Shown: positions 44,746 through 55,704, counted from the first letter of the stretch. The stretch: DNA of 64,000 bases from Ruegeria arenilitoris (GCF_013032855.1 NZ_WQDA01000002.1:372001-436000), one strand, 5' to 3'. The notes: a model not told the origin generated them from the letters alone. Made by a program: numbers and translations.

Positions 44746-45174
44746 ATGGGGCTGAGATACCTCCACACCATGGTGCGCGTGAAGGATTTGGAAAAATCCA
44801 TGGCCTTCTACAAGCTGCTGGGACTCCAGGAAACCCGCCGCTACGACAGCGAGGAAGGGCGGTTTTCGCTGATCTTCATGGCTCCTCCGGGTCAGGATGA
44901 CAGGCCGATCGAGCTGACATGGAACTGGGATGGCGATGAGGGGTTGCCAAGCGACAGCCGCCATTTCGGCCACCTAGCCTATGGGGTCGACAACATTTAC
45001 GAGACCTGTCAGCACCTTGCCGACAATGGCGTCGTCATCAACCGCCCTCCCCGCGATGGGCGTATGGCGTTCGTGCGCTCGCCTGACAACATTTCGGTTG
45101 AACTGCTGCAGAATGGCGATGCCTTGCCCCCGGCCGAACCTTGGGCCAGCATGGAAAGCACCGGCCACTGGTGA
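44746..45174 (+). CDS. gloA: Lactoylglutathione lyase (glyoxalase I)
   Basis: A 142-residue glyoxalase I converting the methylglyoxal-glutathione hemithioacetal to lactoylglutathione. [20 protein letters not shown] has the first metal His, IELTWNWD the Glu, [14 protein letters not shown] the second His, and SVELLQ the second Glu. The stop overlaps the GTG of the first DUF1194 gene (GTGA). Confidence 0.92.
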   Translation: MGLRYLHTMVRVKDLEKSMAFYKLLGLQETRRYDSEEGRFSLIFMAPPGQDDRPIELTWNWDGDEGLPSDSRHFGHLAYGVDNIYETCQHLADNGVVINRPPRDGRMAFVRSPDNISVELLQNGDALPPAEPWASMESTGHW

Positions 45175-45872
45175 TCCGCTGGCTGACAGGATTGGGGCTG
45201 GCCGTTCTGGCCAGCTCTGCTGAGGCCCAAAACTGCCGGCTGGCCTTGGCGCTTGCTTTGGACATATCCGTTTCGGTCGACGCCAAAGAAGACGCCCTGC
45301 AGCGGCAGGGCCTAGCTTCAGCCTTGATCGCTCCCGAAGTCCGGAAAGCGTTCTTTTCCTCGCCGCTGCCCGTAGCCCTGACGGTTTATGAGTGGAGCGG
45401 TCGCGACGCCCAGTACATCGTCCTTCCCTGGCGCTTGATCGAGACCGAGGCTGATCTGCTTGTTGCAGCGACACAGGTGAGCGAGTCCCAAAGATCTGAC
45501 AGCGGCTCGGCCACCGCCATGGGATATGCCCTGGCTTTTGGGGCCTCGCTGATGGAGCAGGCTCCGCAATGCCTGTTTCAAACGATTGACCTGTCCGGGG
45601 ACGGCTCGAACAATGACGGCTACGGTCCGCAGATCGCCTATCGCCACTTTCCCTTCGACCGCATAACCGTGAATGGGTTGGTCATAAATGCGGCGGATTT
45701 CGAAGGGGAGCTGTTCCTCATCCCGTTTTTTGAGAACAACGTCTTGCATGGGCCAAACGCCTTTCTGGAAATCGCGCAAGGGTTCGAAGATTTTGAACGC
45801 GCCATGCGACGCAAGCTGGAACGGGAATTGACCAGCCTTCAGGTCGGCGCGTTGGGGCGCAGCGCAAAATGA
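45171..45872 (+). CDS. DUF1194 (VWA-like) exported protein 1
   Basis: A 233-residue DUF1194 protein. GTG start, signal peptide (1-19, LGLAVLASSAEA), then a von Willebrand A-type fold: ALALALDISVSVDAKE corresponds to the MIDAS D-x-S-x-S, and TIDLSGDGSNNDGY is the second metal loop. Likely periplasmic, possibly protein-binding; function unknown. It overlaps gloA by four bases and the paralogous next gene by four bases. Confidence 0.85.
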   Translation: MIRWLTGLGLAVLASSAEAQNCRLALALALDISVSVDAKEDALQRQGLASALIAPEVRKAFFSSPLPVALTVYEWSGRDAQYIVLPWRLIETEADLLVAATQVSESQRSDSGSATAMGYALAFGASLMEQAPQCLFQTIDLSGDGSNNDGYGPQIAYRHFPFDRITVNGLVINAADFEGELFLIPFFENNVLHGPNAFLEIAQGFEDFERAMRRKLERELTSLQVGALGRSAK

Positions 45873-46600
45873 TTACCCGTGCGCTGGCTCTGTGTTGTTT
45901 GGCCTTGGGCAGCCCGGCCGCCGCTCAATGCCGGCAAGCCCTGGCGCTTGGGTTGGATGTTTCCGGCTCAGTCGACAGCAACGAATACCGACTTCAATTG
46001 GACGGCTTGGCCGCTGCATTGCAACGGCCGGAGGTGGAACGGCTGATCCTGTCAAATCCCGAAGCCCCCGTTCGCATCGCCGTTTTCGAATGGAGCGAAG
46101 CCGGTTTCCAGCGGCTGTTGGTCGGCTGGACCGACATTCGATCCCCGACCGATTTGTCCGGGATTGCGCAACGTCTGCAATCCACGCGTCGGTCATCGGC
46201 ACCACAGGGCACAGCGGTGGGGTCTGCCATGCAGTACGGGGCTGATTTGTTGGATACCCAAGCCGATTGCTGGAAGCGGACGCTGGACCTCTCAGGAGAT
46301 GGCAAGCACAATGTCGGCCTCCATCCCCGAGAAGCCAAAGCCCAACTGCAGGCAACCGGCATCACGATCAATGGGCTTGTGATCGGAGCCGATGATCCCA
46401 GCACCGGGGACAAGCGGTATGTGCAAATCGGAGAGTTGTCGGCCTATTACAACGCTTGGGTCATTCTGGGGCCCGGAGCCTTCGTCGAAACCGCTTTGGG
46501 ATTTGAAGCCTACGAAGACGCGATGACGCGCAAGCTGATCAGAGAGCTGGATTCGCTGACCCTGTCCCAAGTTTTGCCATTGAACGGCGGTAGTCAGTAG
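45869..46600 (+). CDS. DUF1194 (VWA-like) exported protein 2
   Basis: A 243-residue paralogue of the preceding gene with a signal peptide (1-19), MIDAS-like LGLDVSGSVDSNEY and TLDLSGDGKHNVG. The two share the whole domain order, a tandem duplication with ATGA coupling. Its last 7 bases overlap the convergent MarR-type gene. Confidence 0.86.
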   Translation: MITRALALCCLALGSPAAAQCRQALALGLDVSGSVDSNEYRLQLDGLAAALQRPEVERLILSNPEAPVRIAVFEWSEAGFQRLLVGWTDIRSPTDLSGIAQRLQSTRRSSAPQGTAVGSAMQYGADLLDTQADCWKRTLDLSGDGKHNVGLHPREAKAQLQATGITINGLVIGADDPSTGDKRYVQIGELSAYYNAWVILGPGAFVETALGFEAYEDAMTRKLIRELDSLTLSQVLPLNGGSQ

Positions 46601-47091
46601 ATGTACCGGATCTGATCCGTCCAATACCGTTCAACCCGGCGCAAAGCGCTGGTAATCTCTTCGATCCCTTCGGTGCCAAGGACACCTTTGGCCTGCAGCC
46701 CTTCGGCGTGCCGCGAGAAGAGATCGGCCACGATGTCACGGATTTCCCGCCCCCGAGGTGTCAGACGCACCCGCACCGAACGTCGGTCAATCTCGCATCT
46801 CTGGTGATGCATGAACCCCATCTCGACCAGTTTCTTGAGGTTGTAACTGACATTGCTGCCTTGATAATAGCCGCGGCTTTTGAGTTCACCGGCAGTCACC
46901 TCGTGGTCACCGATGTTGAACAGCAGCAGCGCCTGCACCGCGTTGATTTCCAGAACGCCGACCCGCTCGAACTCGTCCTTTATGACGTCCAGAAGCAACC
47001 GATGCAGACGTTCAACCAATGCCAGCGCCTCAAGATAGCTGGACATGAACCCTTTGGTTCCGGGTGCGGAGACCTGCAATTCCAAACTCAT
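46594..47091 (-). CDS. MarR-family winged-helix regulator
   Basis: A 165-residue regulator with a MarR-type winged helix: LEINAVQALLLFNIGDHEV, recognition helix GYYQGSNVSYNLKKLVEMGF (about 75-94) and the wing RSVRVRLTPRG. This LdtR-like subgroup is conserved in Rhizobiales and Rhodobacterales and has been tied to cell-envelope and stress genes there. Target genes in this window are not evident. Confidence 0.83.
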   Translation of the reverse strand: MSLELQVSAPGTKGFMSSYLEALALVERLHRLLLDVIKDEFERVGVLEINAVQALLLFNIGDHEVTAGELKSRGYYQGSNVSYNLKKLVEMGFMHHQRCEIDRRSVRVRLTPRGREIRDIVADLFSRHAEGLQAKGVLGTEGIEEITSALRRVERYWTDQIRYIY

Positions 47092-47169
47092 CCGATACTC
47101 CGATTCAATTGCGTCGCTCAGGAAACTTTGACGCGAAATCCCGAAGAATCTGTTAAGTCTGTTTTGCCA

Positions 47170-47418
47170 TTATTTTTGAAATACTTGCGAGATATCGAAG
47201 ATCATGCTCGCGTAGTGTTCAGGGGCGGCGACCTGCCCGGTTACCCATTGGTAGAGGTCCTGATCGTTTTCGTGCAACAAAGCTTCGTACAGGTCCAATT
47301 CGGCCGCAGACATCCGCTCAAGCCGCTGGTCGGCATAGGCGGACAGAATGATGTCCATTTCCTTGATGCCGCGCCGCATCGACCGCATCTTCAGCCGCTT
47401 GATCCGGATGTCGTTCAT
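47170..47418 (-). CDS. sdhE: FAD assembly factor SdhE
   Basis: An 82-residue SdhE/SDHAF2 protein that helps attach FAD to succinate dehydrogenase. The invariant RGxxE is present as R16-G-I-K-E20 in MRRGIKEMDIIL, followed by LYEALLHENDQDLYQWVTGQ. Its ATG overlaps the stop of an XRE-type regulator gene by four bases, so the two are co-expressed. Confidence 0.92.
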   Translation of the reverse strand: MNDIRIKRLKMRSMRRGIKEMDIILSAYADQRLERMSAAELDLYEALLHENDQDLYQWVTGQVAAPEHYASMIFDISQVFQK

Positions 47419-47807
47419 TCGCCTTTCTCCAGCTTCAGCCGCAGCGTTTTCTCGACCCGCGCAAGGCGCTCGGAACTGGCCCGCATCTCGCCCCGGATGG
47501 CGCGCAACTCCGCGACCAGCGGTGCCAGCTCCATATCCGCGGCTTCCGCGACGTCCGGAGCATCCATGCCCTCGCCTTCACCTGTCAGCAGCCACATGAT
47601 CGACACGTTCAACATACCTGCCATCATCGACAGCTTGTTGGCGCGCGGTTCTGACAGGTCATTCTCCCAGGCCACCACAGTGGACTTCTTGACACCCAGC
47701 CGGCGGGCCAGTTGGGTCTGGGTCATACCGGCGGCTTCGCGCGCGCCGGCCACGCGGTCTCCGAATGTCGCGGCCTCGGGTCCGAACCAGTCGGTTTCGT
47801 CGCTCAT
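47415..47807 (-). CDS. XRE-family HTH regulator coupled to sdhE
   Basis: A 130-residue protein with a helix-turn-helix at about 15-70 (FGDRVAGAREAAGMTQTQLA, then RLGVKKSTVVAWENDLSEPR) and a C-terminal coiled coil (about 95-128, VAELRAIRGEMRASSERLAR). ATG 47807 is chosen because the residues before it lack likeness and overlap the divergent aspC region. ATGA overlap with sdhE suggests a link to respiratory enzyme assembly. Confidence 0.85.
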   Translation of the reverse strand: MSDETDWFGPEAATFGDRVAGAREAAGMTQTQLARRLGVKKSTVVAWENDLSEPRANKLSMMAGMLNVSIMWLLTGEGEGMDAPDVAEAADMELAPLVAELRAIRGEMRASSERLARVEKTLRLKLEKGE

Positions 47808-47875
47808 CAAACTCTCCAGTTCTTCAAAAGCATATCGCTTGATCGTGTTTCGGCGGCACCCTATGACAGTCCTGA

Positions 47876-49102
<1,227 letters not shown>

Positions 49103-49116
49103 GACCGAGGTTCAAC

Positions 49117-49518
49117 ATGTCCGCAGCACTGCCCGAATATTACTTTCGCGTCCGCGAGAACGGCGCGGTCGTGTTCAAGATCGACACGGAGAACCGGCAG
49201 CGCCGGATCGAAATGGACCAGATCGCGGTGATCAACATCCGCAACGGCGAGGTCAAGCCGCATGGTCAGGGCACCCTGACCGAAGCGGACAAAACCGAAA
49301 TCGCCCGTTGGATGGACGAACGCAAAGCCCTTCTGGCGCGGCGCGACGTCGACGACATCCACCGCACGATCGATCACCTGAACCTGACCACGCAATGGGC
49401 CCAGTCCAAGGCGACCGATACCCAATTGGAAGACATCACGGACCGGTTGCTGCTGGCGATGCACGACTTGCGCACGGTACTGGTGCGCAAGAAGGCCGAC
49501 CGGCTGGAGAAGGGTTGA
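49117..49518 (+). CDS. Conserved hypothetical protein
   Basis: A 133-residue soluble protein without signal or membrane segment. The N-terminal half is beta-rich (PEYYFRVRENGAVVFKID, RIEMDQIAVINIRNGEVKPH) and the C-terminal half helical (LEDITDRLLLAMHDLRTVL). I do not recognise a function. It lies 14 bases after aspC and is probably co-transcribed. Confidence 0.75.
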   Translation: MSAALPEYYFRVRENGAVVFKIDTENRQRRIEMDQIAVINIRNGEVKPHGQGTLTEADKTEIARWMDERKALLARRDVDDIHRTIDHLNLTTQWAQSKATDTQLEDITDRLLLAMHDLRTVLVRKKADRLEKG

Positions 49519-49533
49519 GCCTGGCGGTTGTCG

Positions 49534-50886
49534 CTACGCGGCGGGCGCACCTACCACGCGGACGGATCGCAGCCAGAACCGTCCCATCAGCATGACCGCC
49601 GCGCAGGCAAGGCCCAGAACAAGGCCAAGCCAGACTCCGATCCCGGCCATGCCTTGCACGAAACCAAAGTAGTAGGATGCGGGGATCCCCACGACCCAAT
49701 AGCTGAGGCCCGCCATAACCATGGGCACCTTGGCGTCTTGCAATCCGCGCAGAAGGCCCAGAGCGATTACCTGCGCGCCGTCCACCAACTGGAACAGGGC
49801 CGCCATGGCCAGCAGACCGGTCCCGATGGCCAGAATCTGGGGACGCTGCGGATCGTCCGGTTCGACAAAAACCGAGATGAGCGGCTCGGCGCAGGTCAGG
49901 AACAGGATGATTGTCAGCACGGACACGACAAGGGACATGCCCGTGACCGCGATTGCGCCTTTCTCGAGATGCGGTCGATCCTTGCGCCCCAACGCGTTGC
50001 CGGCCCGGATCGTTGCTGCATTCGACAGGCCCAGATGCACCATGAACGTCGCCGAGGCCAGGTTCAGCGCAATCCCGTGCGCCGCCAGCGGCACCTGTCC
50101 GATCCATCCCATCATGAAGGCGGACATGGCGAACAGAGACACTTCGGCCAACAAGGTCAAACCGATGGGCACACCCAGCTTCAGGACGCTCAGCAACATT
50201 TCCCAATCCGGGCGCCAGAACCGCTGGAACAGGTTATGCTCCGGCAGGACTTTCACCGCGTATATGATCACCGCCACCAGCGACACGGTCTGCGTGACCA
50301 CCGACGCAATCGCGGCACCCATCACGCCCAGTTCCGGCGCGCCCCAGTTGCCGAAGATCAGCGCATAGTTCGTAAGTCCATTGACCACTGCCGCCGCGAC
50401 GGTAATCCACAGCACGATCTGTGTGCGCTCCAGAGCGGCCAGATAGGATTTAAGAACCATCACCACCAGCGCCGGGAACAGGCCCCAGCCCGCAACCCGC
50501 AGGTACTCGGACGCGGTTTGCGCCACTTGTGGATCCTGATCCGTGGCGATCAGAATCGGGTAGGACCACCACAGCAGCGGCATGATCAGCATGCCATACA
50601 GCAGCGACAGCCACAGGCCCATTCGGGTGCTGCGCCGAATGCTGGTTTCATCCTCCTCGGCGGCCGCGGTCGCGACCATAGGCATGACGGCCAGGCCAAA
50701 CCCGCCTCCGAAAAGAAACAGAACAAAGTAAAAGCTGCTGGCCAGCGTCACCGCGGCCAGTGCCTCGACGCCATACCAGCCCAGCATGATCGTATCCGTC
50801 AGGCCAATGGCGAATTGCGCCAGATGACCACCGATCAACGGCAGCCCCAGCACAGCAATGGCCCGGAAATGGGCGGGATATGTCAT
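49534..50886 (-). CDS. MATE-family efflux transporter
   Basis: A 450-residue membrane protein with twelve predicted helices in two homologous halves, the MATE fold. IGGHLAQFAIGLTDTIMLGWYGVEALAA is the typical first-half signature, and the mirrored VDGAQVIALGLLRGLQDAKVPM occurs in the second half. It exports drugs or metabolites by proton or sodium antiport. ATG 50886 is chosen; an in-frame ATG four codons upstream is possible. Confidence 0.9.
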   Translation of the reverse strand: MTYPAHFRAIAVLGLPLIGGHLAQFAIGLTDTIMLGWYGVEALAAVTLASSFYFVLFLFGGGFGLAVMPMVATAAAEEDETSIRRSTRMGLWLSLLYGMLIMPLLWWSYPILIATDQDPQVAQTASEYLRVAGWGLFPALVVMVLKSYLAALERTQIVLWITVAAAVVNGLTNYALIFGNWGAPELGVMGAAIASVVTQTVSLVAVIIYAVKVLPEHNLFQRFWRPDWEMLLSVLKLGVPIGLTLLAEVSLFAMSAFMMGWIGQVPLAAHGIALNLASATFMVHLGLSNAATIRAGNALGRKDRPHLEKGAIAVTGMSLVVSVLTIILFLTCAEPLISVFVEPDDPQRPQILAIGTGLLAMAALFQLVDGAQVIALGLLRGLQDAKVPMVMAGLSYWVVGIPASYYFGFVQGMAGIGVWLGLVLGLACAAVMLMGRFWLRSVRVVGAPAA

Positions 50887-50987
50887 GACCTTTCTCATCC
50901 CGCCAGCCATATGCGCGGCCCCGAGCCGGGGCAAGGGGAGATCTCTGAAATTTCACTTCGAGACCTCGATGACGCCCGTCGGGCCAA

Positions 50988-51917
50988 TCAGGTGACGCGC
51001 GCCTCAGGATGGATCGCCGTACCAAGGATGTGATCCGACCGGTGGACCACATGATGTGCCTGCCCCACGATCAACGGATCGGGCTGGCCCACGATGTCAT
51101 GATCCTTGTCCGGATAATCCAGCGTCGACAGGAAATGCCGCATGCAGTTCAGCCGGGCGCGCTTCTTGTCGTTCGACTTGACGATGGTCCAAGGCGCGTC
51201 GGCGGTGTCGGTATAGAAGAACATCGCCTCTTTCGCCTCGGTGTAGTCATCCCATTTGTCCAAGCTGGCCTTGTCGATGGGCGACAGTTTCCACTGCTTC
51301 AGCGGGTCGGTCTCGCGGCTCTTGAAGCGGCGCAGCTGCTCATCCCGCGTCACCGAGAACCAGTATTTATAAAGCTGGATTCCCGACCGAACCATCATGC
51401 GCTCCAACTCGGGCGTCTGGCGCATGAACTCGAGATATTCGTTCGGGGTGCAGAACCCCATCACCCGCTCGACCCCGGCGCGGTTGTACCAGGACCGGTC
51501 ATAAAAAACCATTTCGCCGACGGTGGGCAATTCCTGGATATAGCGCTGGTAATACCACTGGCCCTTCTCCTCCCAGGTCGGTTTGTTCAGCGCCACCACC
51601 CGGGCTTGACGCGGGTTCAGATGCTCCATGAACCGCTTGATGGTGCCGCCCTTGCCGGCGGCGTCGCGACCCTCGAACAGCAGCACGAACTTCTGCCCGG
51701 TCTCCTGCGCCCACAATTGCACCTTCAACAATTCGGCCTGCAACTGGGCTTTCTGCTTTTCATAGGCCGCCCGCGACAGTTTCGAGCGATACGGATACTC
51801 CCCGCTTTCAAAGGCTTGCCGGATCTTTTCGCGAGTGGGCGCTTCGGTGTCCGCGTTCGGTTTGGCCATGACGGCCACGGGAGCTGCGTTCGTCTTTTTT
51901 CGGGTCACTGCGTCCAT
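50988..51917 (-). CDS. ppk2: Polyphosphate kinase 2
   Basis: A 309-residue PPK2 that moves phosphate between polyphosphate and nucleotides. Walker A is GRDAAGKGG (83-91), the lid Arg region is RQARVVALNKPTWEEKGQWY and Walker B is MVFYDRSWYNRAGVERVMGF. One-domain length places it in class I or III, which mostly phosphorylate NDPs using polyP. The first 40 residues are a basic extension. Confidence 0.94.
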   Translation of the reverse strand: MDAVTRKKTNAAPVAVMAKPNADTEAPTREKIRQAFESGEYPYRSKLSRAAYEKQKAQLQAELLKVQLWAQETGQKFVLLFEGRDAAGKGGTIKRFMEHLNPRQARVVALNKPTWEEKGQWYYQRYIQELPTVGEMVFYDRSWYNRAGVERVMGFCTPNEYLEFMRQTPELERMMVRSGIQLYKYWFSVTRDEQLRRFKSRETDPLKQWKLSPIDKASLDKWDDYTEAKEAMFFYTDTADAPWTIVKSNDKKRARLNCMRHFLSTLDYPDKDHDIVGQPDPLIVGQAHHVVHRSDHILGTAIHPEARVT

Positions 51918-52051
51918 ATGCTCTCTCCTGTGTCACTGTCCGCCGAAACGCCTAGCAAATTTGCATCTTTTCCGCGTTGATCCGTATCAAGTTGACTTCG
52001 GCGACGGCTTCGAAAACTCTACAGGTGTGAACTCAGTCAGGGGCATCACGC

Positions 52052-52930
52052 ATGAACAGCGAATTTTTCGACCTCAACGGCCACCCGTTCTTCGTCCGCC
52101 GCTGGGGCGATCCCAACCTGCCTACGCTTCTGATGTTGCACGGTTTCCCGGAGTATGGCGGCGCGTGGTCCGACTTGGCCCCGCACCTGTCGGACCGCTT
52201 TCACTGCATCGCACCGGACCAGCGTGGCTATGGTCAAAGCTGGGCGCCCGAGGGTATTTCGAACTATGCGCTGTCCAAGCTGGTGTCGGACATGGCCGCG
52301 CTGATCGAGCAGTTCGGCGGCCCTGTCACTGTGCTGGGACATGATTGGGGCGCCTCGGTGGCTTACGGTCTTGCCATGTTCCACCCCAAGTTGGTCAGCC
52401 GCCTGATCATCGCCAACGGTGTTCACCCTGTCCCGTTCCAACGCGAATTGGCGGCAGGTGGCAAACAGTCTGAGGCCTCGCAATACATGAACCGCCTGCG
52501 CGCGCCCGATGCAGCCGAATTTCTTTCGGCCGACAACTTCGCCAAGCTCGAACAATTCTTTCGGCACGGCATGGGGCTGGACTGGATGAGCGACGCGCGC
52601 ATGGGCGACTATCGCACCGAATGGGCCCGCCCGGGACGGCTCGACGCCATGCTGAACTGGTACCGGGCCTCACCCCTTGTGGTGGCTGAGCCGGGCGTGC
52701 CCTGCACGGACCTGCCGGAACTGCCCGTTGACAGATTGAGAGTCCGCTGCCCGCATTTGCTTCTGTGGGGGCCGCGGGACAAAGCCTTGCTTCCCGAATG
52801 CACCGATGGGCTGGAGGAGTTCGCTCCCAACCTGACCCGCATGCAGATCGACGGTACAGACCATTGGCTGCATCACCAGAAACCTCAGGCGGTGGCCGAC
52901 GCTATTCTCGATTGGGTTCAGGACAACTAA
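52052..52930 (+). CDS. Alpha/beta hydrolase, epoxide hydrolase/dehalogenase-like
   Basis: A 292-residue alpha/beta hydrolase with an Asp nucleophile, Asp98 in VLGHDWGASVAYG, and the oxyanion motif HGFPEYGGAW (30-39). This is the pattern of epoxide hydrolases and haloalkane or haloacetate dehalogenases. An Asp in LLLWGPRDKALLPE and a His in DGTDHWLHHQ complete the triad. A Trp/Tyr cap lies between about 150 and 220. Substrate uncertain. Confidence 0.85.
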   Translation: MNSEFFDLNGHPFFVRRWGDPNLPTLLMLHGFPEYGGAWSDLAPHLSDRFHCIAPDQRGYGQSWAPEGISNYALSKLVSDMAALIEQFGGPVTVLGHDWGASVAYGLAMFHPKLVSRLIIANGVHPVPFQRELAAGGKQSEASQYMNRLRAPDAAEFLSADNFAKLEQFFRHGMGLDWMSDARMGDYRTEWARPGRLDAMLNWYRASPLVVAEPGVPCTDLPELPVDRLRVRCPHLLLWGPRDKALLPECTDGLEEFAPNLTRMQIDGTDHWLHHQKPQAVADAILDWVQDN

Positions 52931-52975
52931 GCCAACTCTTCGCCCGACACTAAAGGACGCAAGAGGCAGCGCCCG

Positions 52976-53584
52976 TCACCGATGGCCCCAGTCATCCGGA
53001 TTGTCCGAATTGTTCGGAGACAACCCCAGAATGTCGCCCTTGGTCGAACAGCCAAGCCCCAGAACGGTGCGGTTGGCATAGGAGAAATAGGCGCAAACCT
53101 GATTGATCTCCAGGATCTCACCATCATCCCAGCCAACAGATCGCAACGCGTCGATATCCGCCGCCGCCAGGCCAGCCGGGTTCTCGGTCAGTTTTCGGGC
53201 ATATTCCATCGCCGCCATCTGTGCGGGGTCCAACGGCGCCGTCTCGGGTGTTTCCGCCTCGACCGCCGCGCGGATGGCCAAACCGCGCTGCTCGTCGCCC
53301 AAGAGTCGCTGCAACCCGCTGAAATGATGCTCGACACAATAGCCGCAGCGATTCAACGAGCTGACCCAGACCCCGAGCACTTCCAGAAACCACTTGGGAA
53401 CCGAGTTTCCCGAATGGTGCAACACGTTCTTGTAGAGCGCCATGTGACCTTCCATCGAATGTGGACGCAGGGAATGCACCATCATGATGTTGTCCACATT
53501 GTTCCCAGGCCCCGTGACCCGGTCATACAGCGTCTTCAACCGACCGCGTGCCTCGTCGAATGGTATCGTCTTGATCCAGCTCAT
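52976..53584 (-). CDS. AhpD-like peroxidase-related protein
   Basis: A 202-residue carboxymuconolactone decarboxylase-family protein with the AhpD redox motif CGYCVEHHFSG: Cys80, Cys83 and His87 form the C-x2-C-x3-H of alkylhydroperoxidases. The overall form fits the uncharacterised peroxidase-related group. ATG 53584 is chosen over one five codons upstream. It diverges from parE. Confidence 0.87.
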   Translation of the reverse strand: MSWIKTIPFDEARGRLKTLYDRVTGPGNNVDNIMMVHSLRPHSMEGHMALYKNVLHHSGNSVPKWFLEVLGVWVSSLNRCGYCVEHHFSGLQRLLGDEQRGLAIRAAVEAETPETAPLDPAQMAAMEYARKLTENPAGLAAADIDALRSVGWDDGEILEINQVCAYFSYANRTVLGLGCSTKGDILGLSPNNSDNPDDWGHR

Positions 53585-53740
53585 CACCTGCTCCTCCACG
53601 ATTTCCGCAACTCAGCGGGAAAACCACCCGTTTTGCAACCCGCCACCGCCCGCAAGTTTGATACAACACCTCGCGTCCCTCTTCCCCCGACCCACATCAC
53701 CTGCCATAATGGGCCAAACCCAAAAACAAGAGCAGCACCC

Positions 53741-55699
53741 ATGCCCGACGACCTTTTGACGCCCGAATCCGCCACCACCTACGACGCCTCCTCGATCGAG
53801 GTCCTCGAAGGTCTGGAGCCCGTGCGCAAACGCCCCGGCATGTATATCGGCGGCACCGACGAACGGGCATTGCACCACATGGTGGCCGAAATCCTCGACA
53901 ACTCGATGGACGAGGCCGTTGCAGGCCATGCCAACCGTATCGAGGTGGAACTGCACGACGATTACGCCCTGACCGTGCGGGACAACGGCCGCGGTATTCC
54001 GATCGACCCGCACCCGAAGTTCCCCGACAAATCCGCGCTTGAGGTGATCCTGTGCACCCTGCACGCGGGCGGCAAGTTCTCGGGCAAGGCCTACCAGACC
54101 TCGGGCGGTCTGCACGGCGTGGGCGCCTCGGTGGTCAACGCGCTGTCGGATTCGATGGTCGTGCAGGTGGCCCGCAACAAGGAACTGTACGAACAGCGCT
54201 TCTCGCGCGGCATCCCGCTGGGTCCGGTCGAAAAGGTGGGCTCGGCTCCCAACCGGCGCGGCACCACCGTCACCTTCCACGCCGACCCCGAAATCTTCGG
54301 CCACCACCGGTTCAAACCCGCCCGCCTGTTCAAGTCGATCCGCTCCAAGGCCTACCTGTTCTCGGGCGTTGAAATCCGCTGGAAAACCGCAATCGACGAC
54401 GGCGAGACGCCCACCGAGGCCACCTTCCACTTCCCCGGCGGCCTGTCGGACTACCTCAAGGAGACGATGAACGGCTCCTCGACCTATTCCGAACAGCCCT
54501 TCGCTGGAACCGTCGATTTCAACGAGAAATTCGGCACCCCCGGCAAGGTGGAATGGGCCATCAACTGGACGCCGTCGCGCGATGGCTTCATCCAGTCCTA
54601 CTGTAACACCGTTCCGACGCCCGAGGGCGGCACCCACGTGGCGGGCTTCTGGGCCGCGATCCTCAAGGGCATCAAGGCCTACGGTGAACTGATCAACAAC
54701 AAGAAGGCCGCCCAGATCACCCGCGATGACCTGATCACCGGGGGCTGCGCGCTGGTCTCGTGCTTCATCCGTGAACCCGAATTCGTCGGCCAGACCAAGG
54801 ACCGCCTCGCCACGGTCGAGGCGCAGCGGCTGGTCGAAAATTCGGTCCGCGACCATTTCGACAACTGGCTGGCCGCCGACACCAAATCCGCCGGCGCCAT
54901 TCTGGATTTCCTCATCCTGCGGGCCGAGGAACGCCAGCGCCGACGGGCCGAGAAGGAAACACAACGCAAGTCCGCCACTAAGAAACTCCGTCTTCCCGGC
55001 AAGTTGGTGGACTGTAGTAGTTCAACACGCGACGGCACCGAATTATTCATCGTCGAGGGCGACTCGGCTGGCGGTTCGGCCAAGATGGCCCGCGACCGCA
55101 AGACACAGGCCCTGCTGCCCCTGCGCGGCAAGATCCTGAACGTCCTTGGCGCGGCCAGCTCGAAACTGGGCACCAACGCCGAGATCAATGACCTGACGCA
55201 GGCGCTTGGCGTAGGGCTGGGCACCAAGTTCAACATCGACGACCTGCGCTATGACAAGGTCATCATCATGACCGACGCCGACGTGGACGGCGCGCATATC
55301 GCCTCGCTGCTGATGACCTTCTTCTTCACCCAGATGCGCCCGATGATCGACGCGGGCCACCTGTACCTGGCCTGCCCGCCACTCTATCGCCTGACCCAAG
55401 GGGCCAAGCGCGTTTATTGCCTGGACGAAGCCGAGCGCGACGAGTGGCTGGAAAAAGGTCTGGGCGGCAAAGGCAAGATCGACGTCAGCCGCTTCAAGGG
55501 TCTGGGCGAGATGGACGCCAAGGACCTGAAAGAAACCACGATGGACCCCAAGTCGCGGAAATTGATCCGTGTCACCATCGACGAGGACGAACCTGGCGAG
55601 ACCGGCGACCTGGTCGAGCGTCTGATGGGCAAGAAACCCGAACTGCGGTTCCAGTACATTCAGGAGAACGCGCGTTTTGTGGAGGAGTTGGATGTTTGA
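53741..55699 (+). CDS. parE: DNA topoisomerase IV subunit B
   Basis: A 652-residue GHKL ATPase/transducer/TOPRIM protein. EVLEGLEPVRKRPGMYIGGT, ILDNSMDEAVAG (Mg-binding Asn), DNGRGIP and GLHGVGASVVNALS form the ATP site. QTKDRL is the transducer Lys loop, and EGDSAGGSAKMARDR and DADVDGAHI are the TOPRIM acid motifs. The 652-aa length indicates ParE rather than GyrB (about 805). The long frame upstream is not part of the protein. Confidence 0.95.
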   Translation: MPDDLLTPESATTYDASSIEVLEGLEPVRKRPGMYIGGTDERALHHMVAEILDNSMDEAVAGHANRIEVELHDDYALTVRDNGRGIPIDPHPKFPDKSALEVILCTLHAGGKFSGKAYQTSGGLHGVGASVVNALSDSMVVQVARNKELYEQRFSRGIPLGPVEKVGSAPNRRGTTVTFHADPEIFGHHRFKPARLFKSIRSKAYLFSGVEIRWKTAIDDGETPTEATFHFPGGLSDYLKETMNGSSTYSEQPFAGTVDFNEKFGTPGKVEWAINWTPSRDGFIQSYCNTVPTPEGGTHVAGFWAAILKGIKAYGELINNKKAAQITRDDLITGGCALVSCFIREPEFVGQTKDRLATVEAQRLVENSVRDHFDNWLAADTKSAGAILDFLILRAEERQRRRAEKETQRKSATKKLRLPGKLVDCSSSTRDGTELFIVEGDSAGGSAKMARDRKTQALLPLRGKILNVLGAASSKLGTNAEINDLTQALGVGLGTKFNIDDLRYDKVIIMTDADVDGAHIASLLMTFFFTQMRPMIDAGHLYLACPPLYRLTQGAKRVYCLDEAERDEWLEKGLGGKGKIDVSRFKGLGEMDAKDLKETTMDPKSRKLIRVTIDEDEPGETGDLVERLMGKKPELRFQYIQENARFVEELDV

Positions 55700-55704
55700 G
55701 AAAA

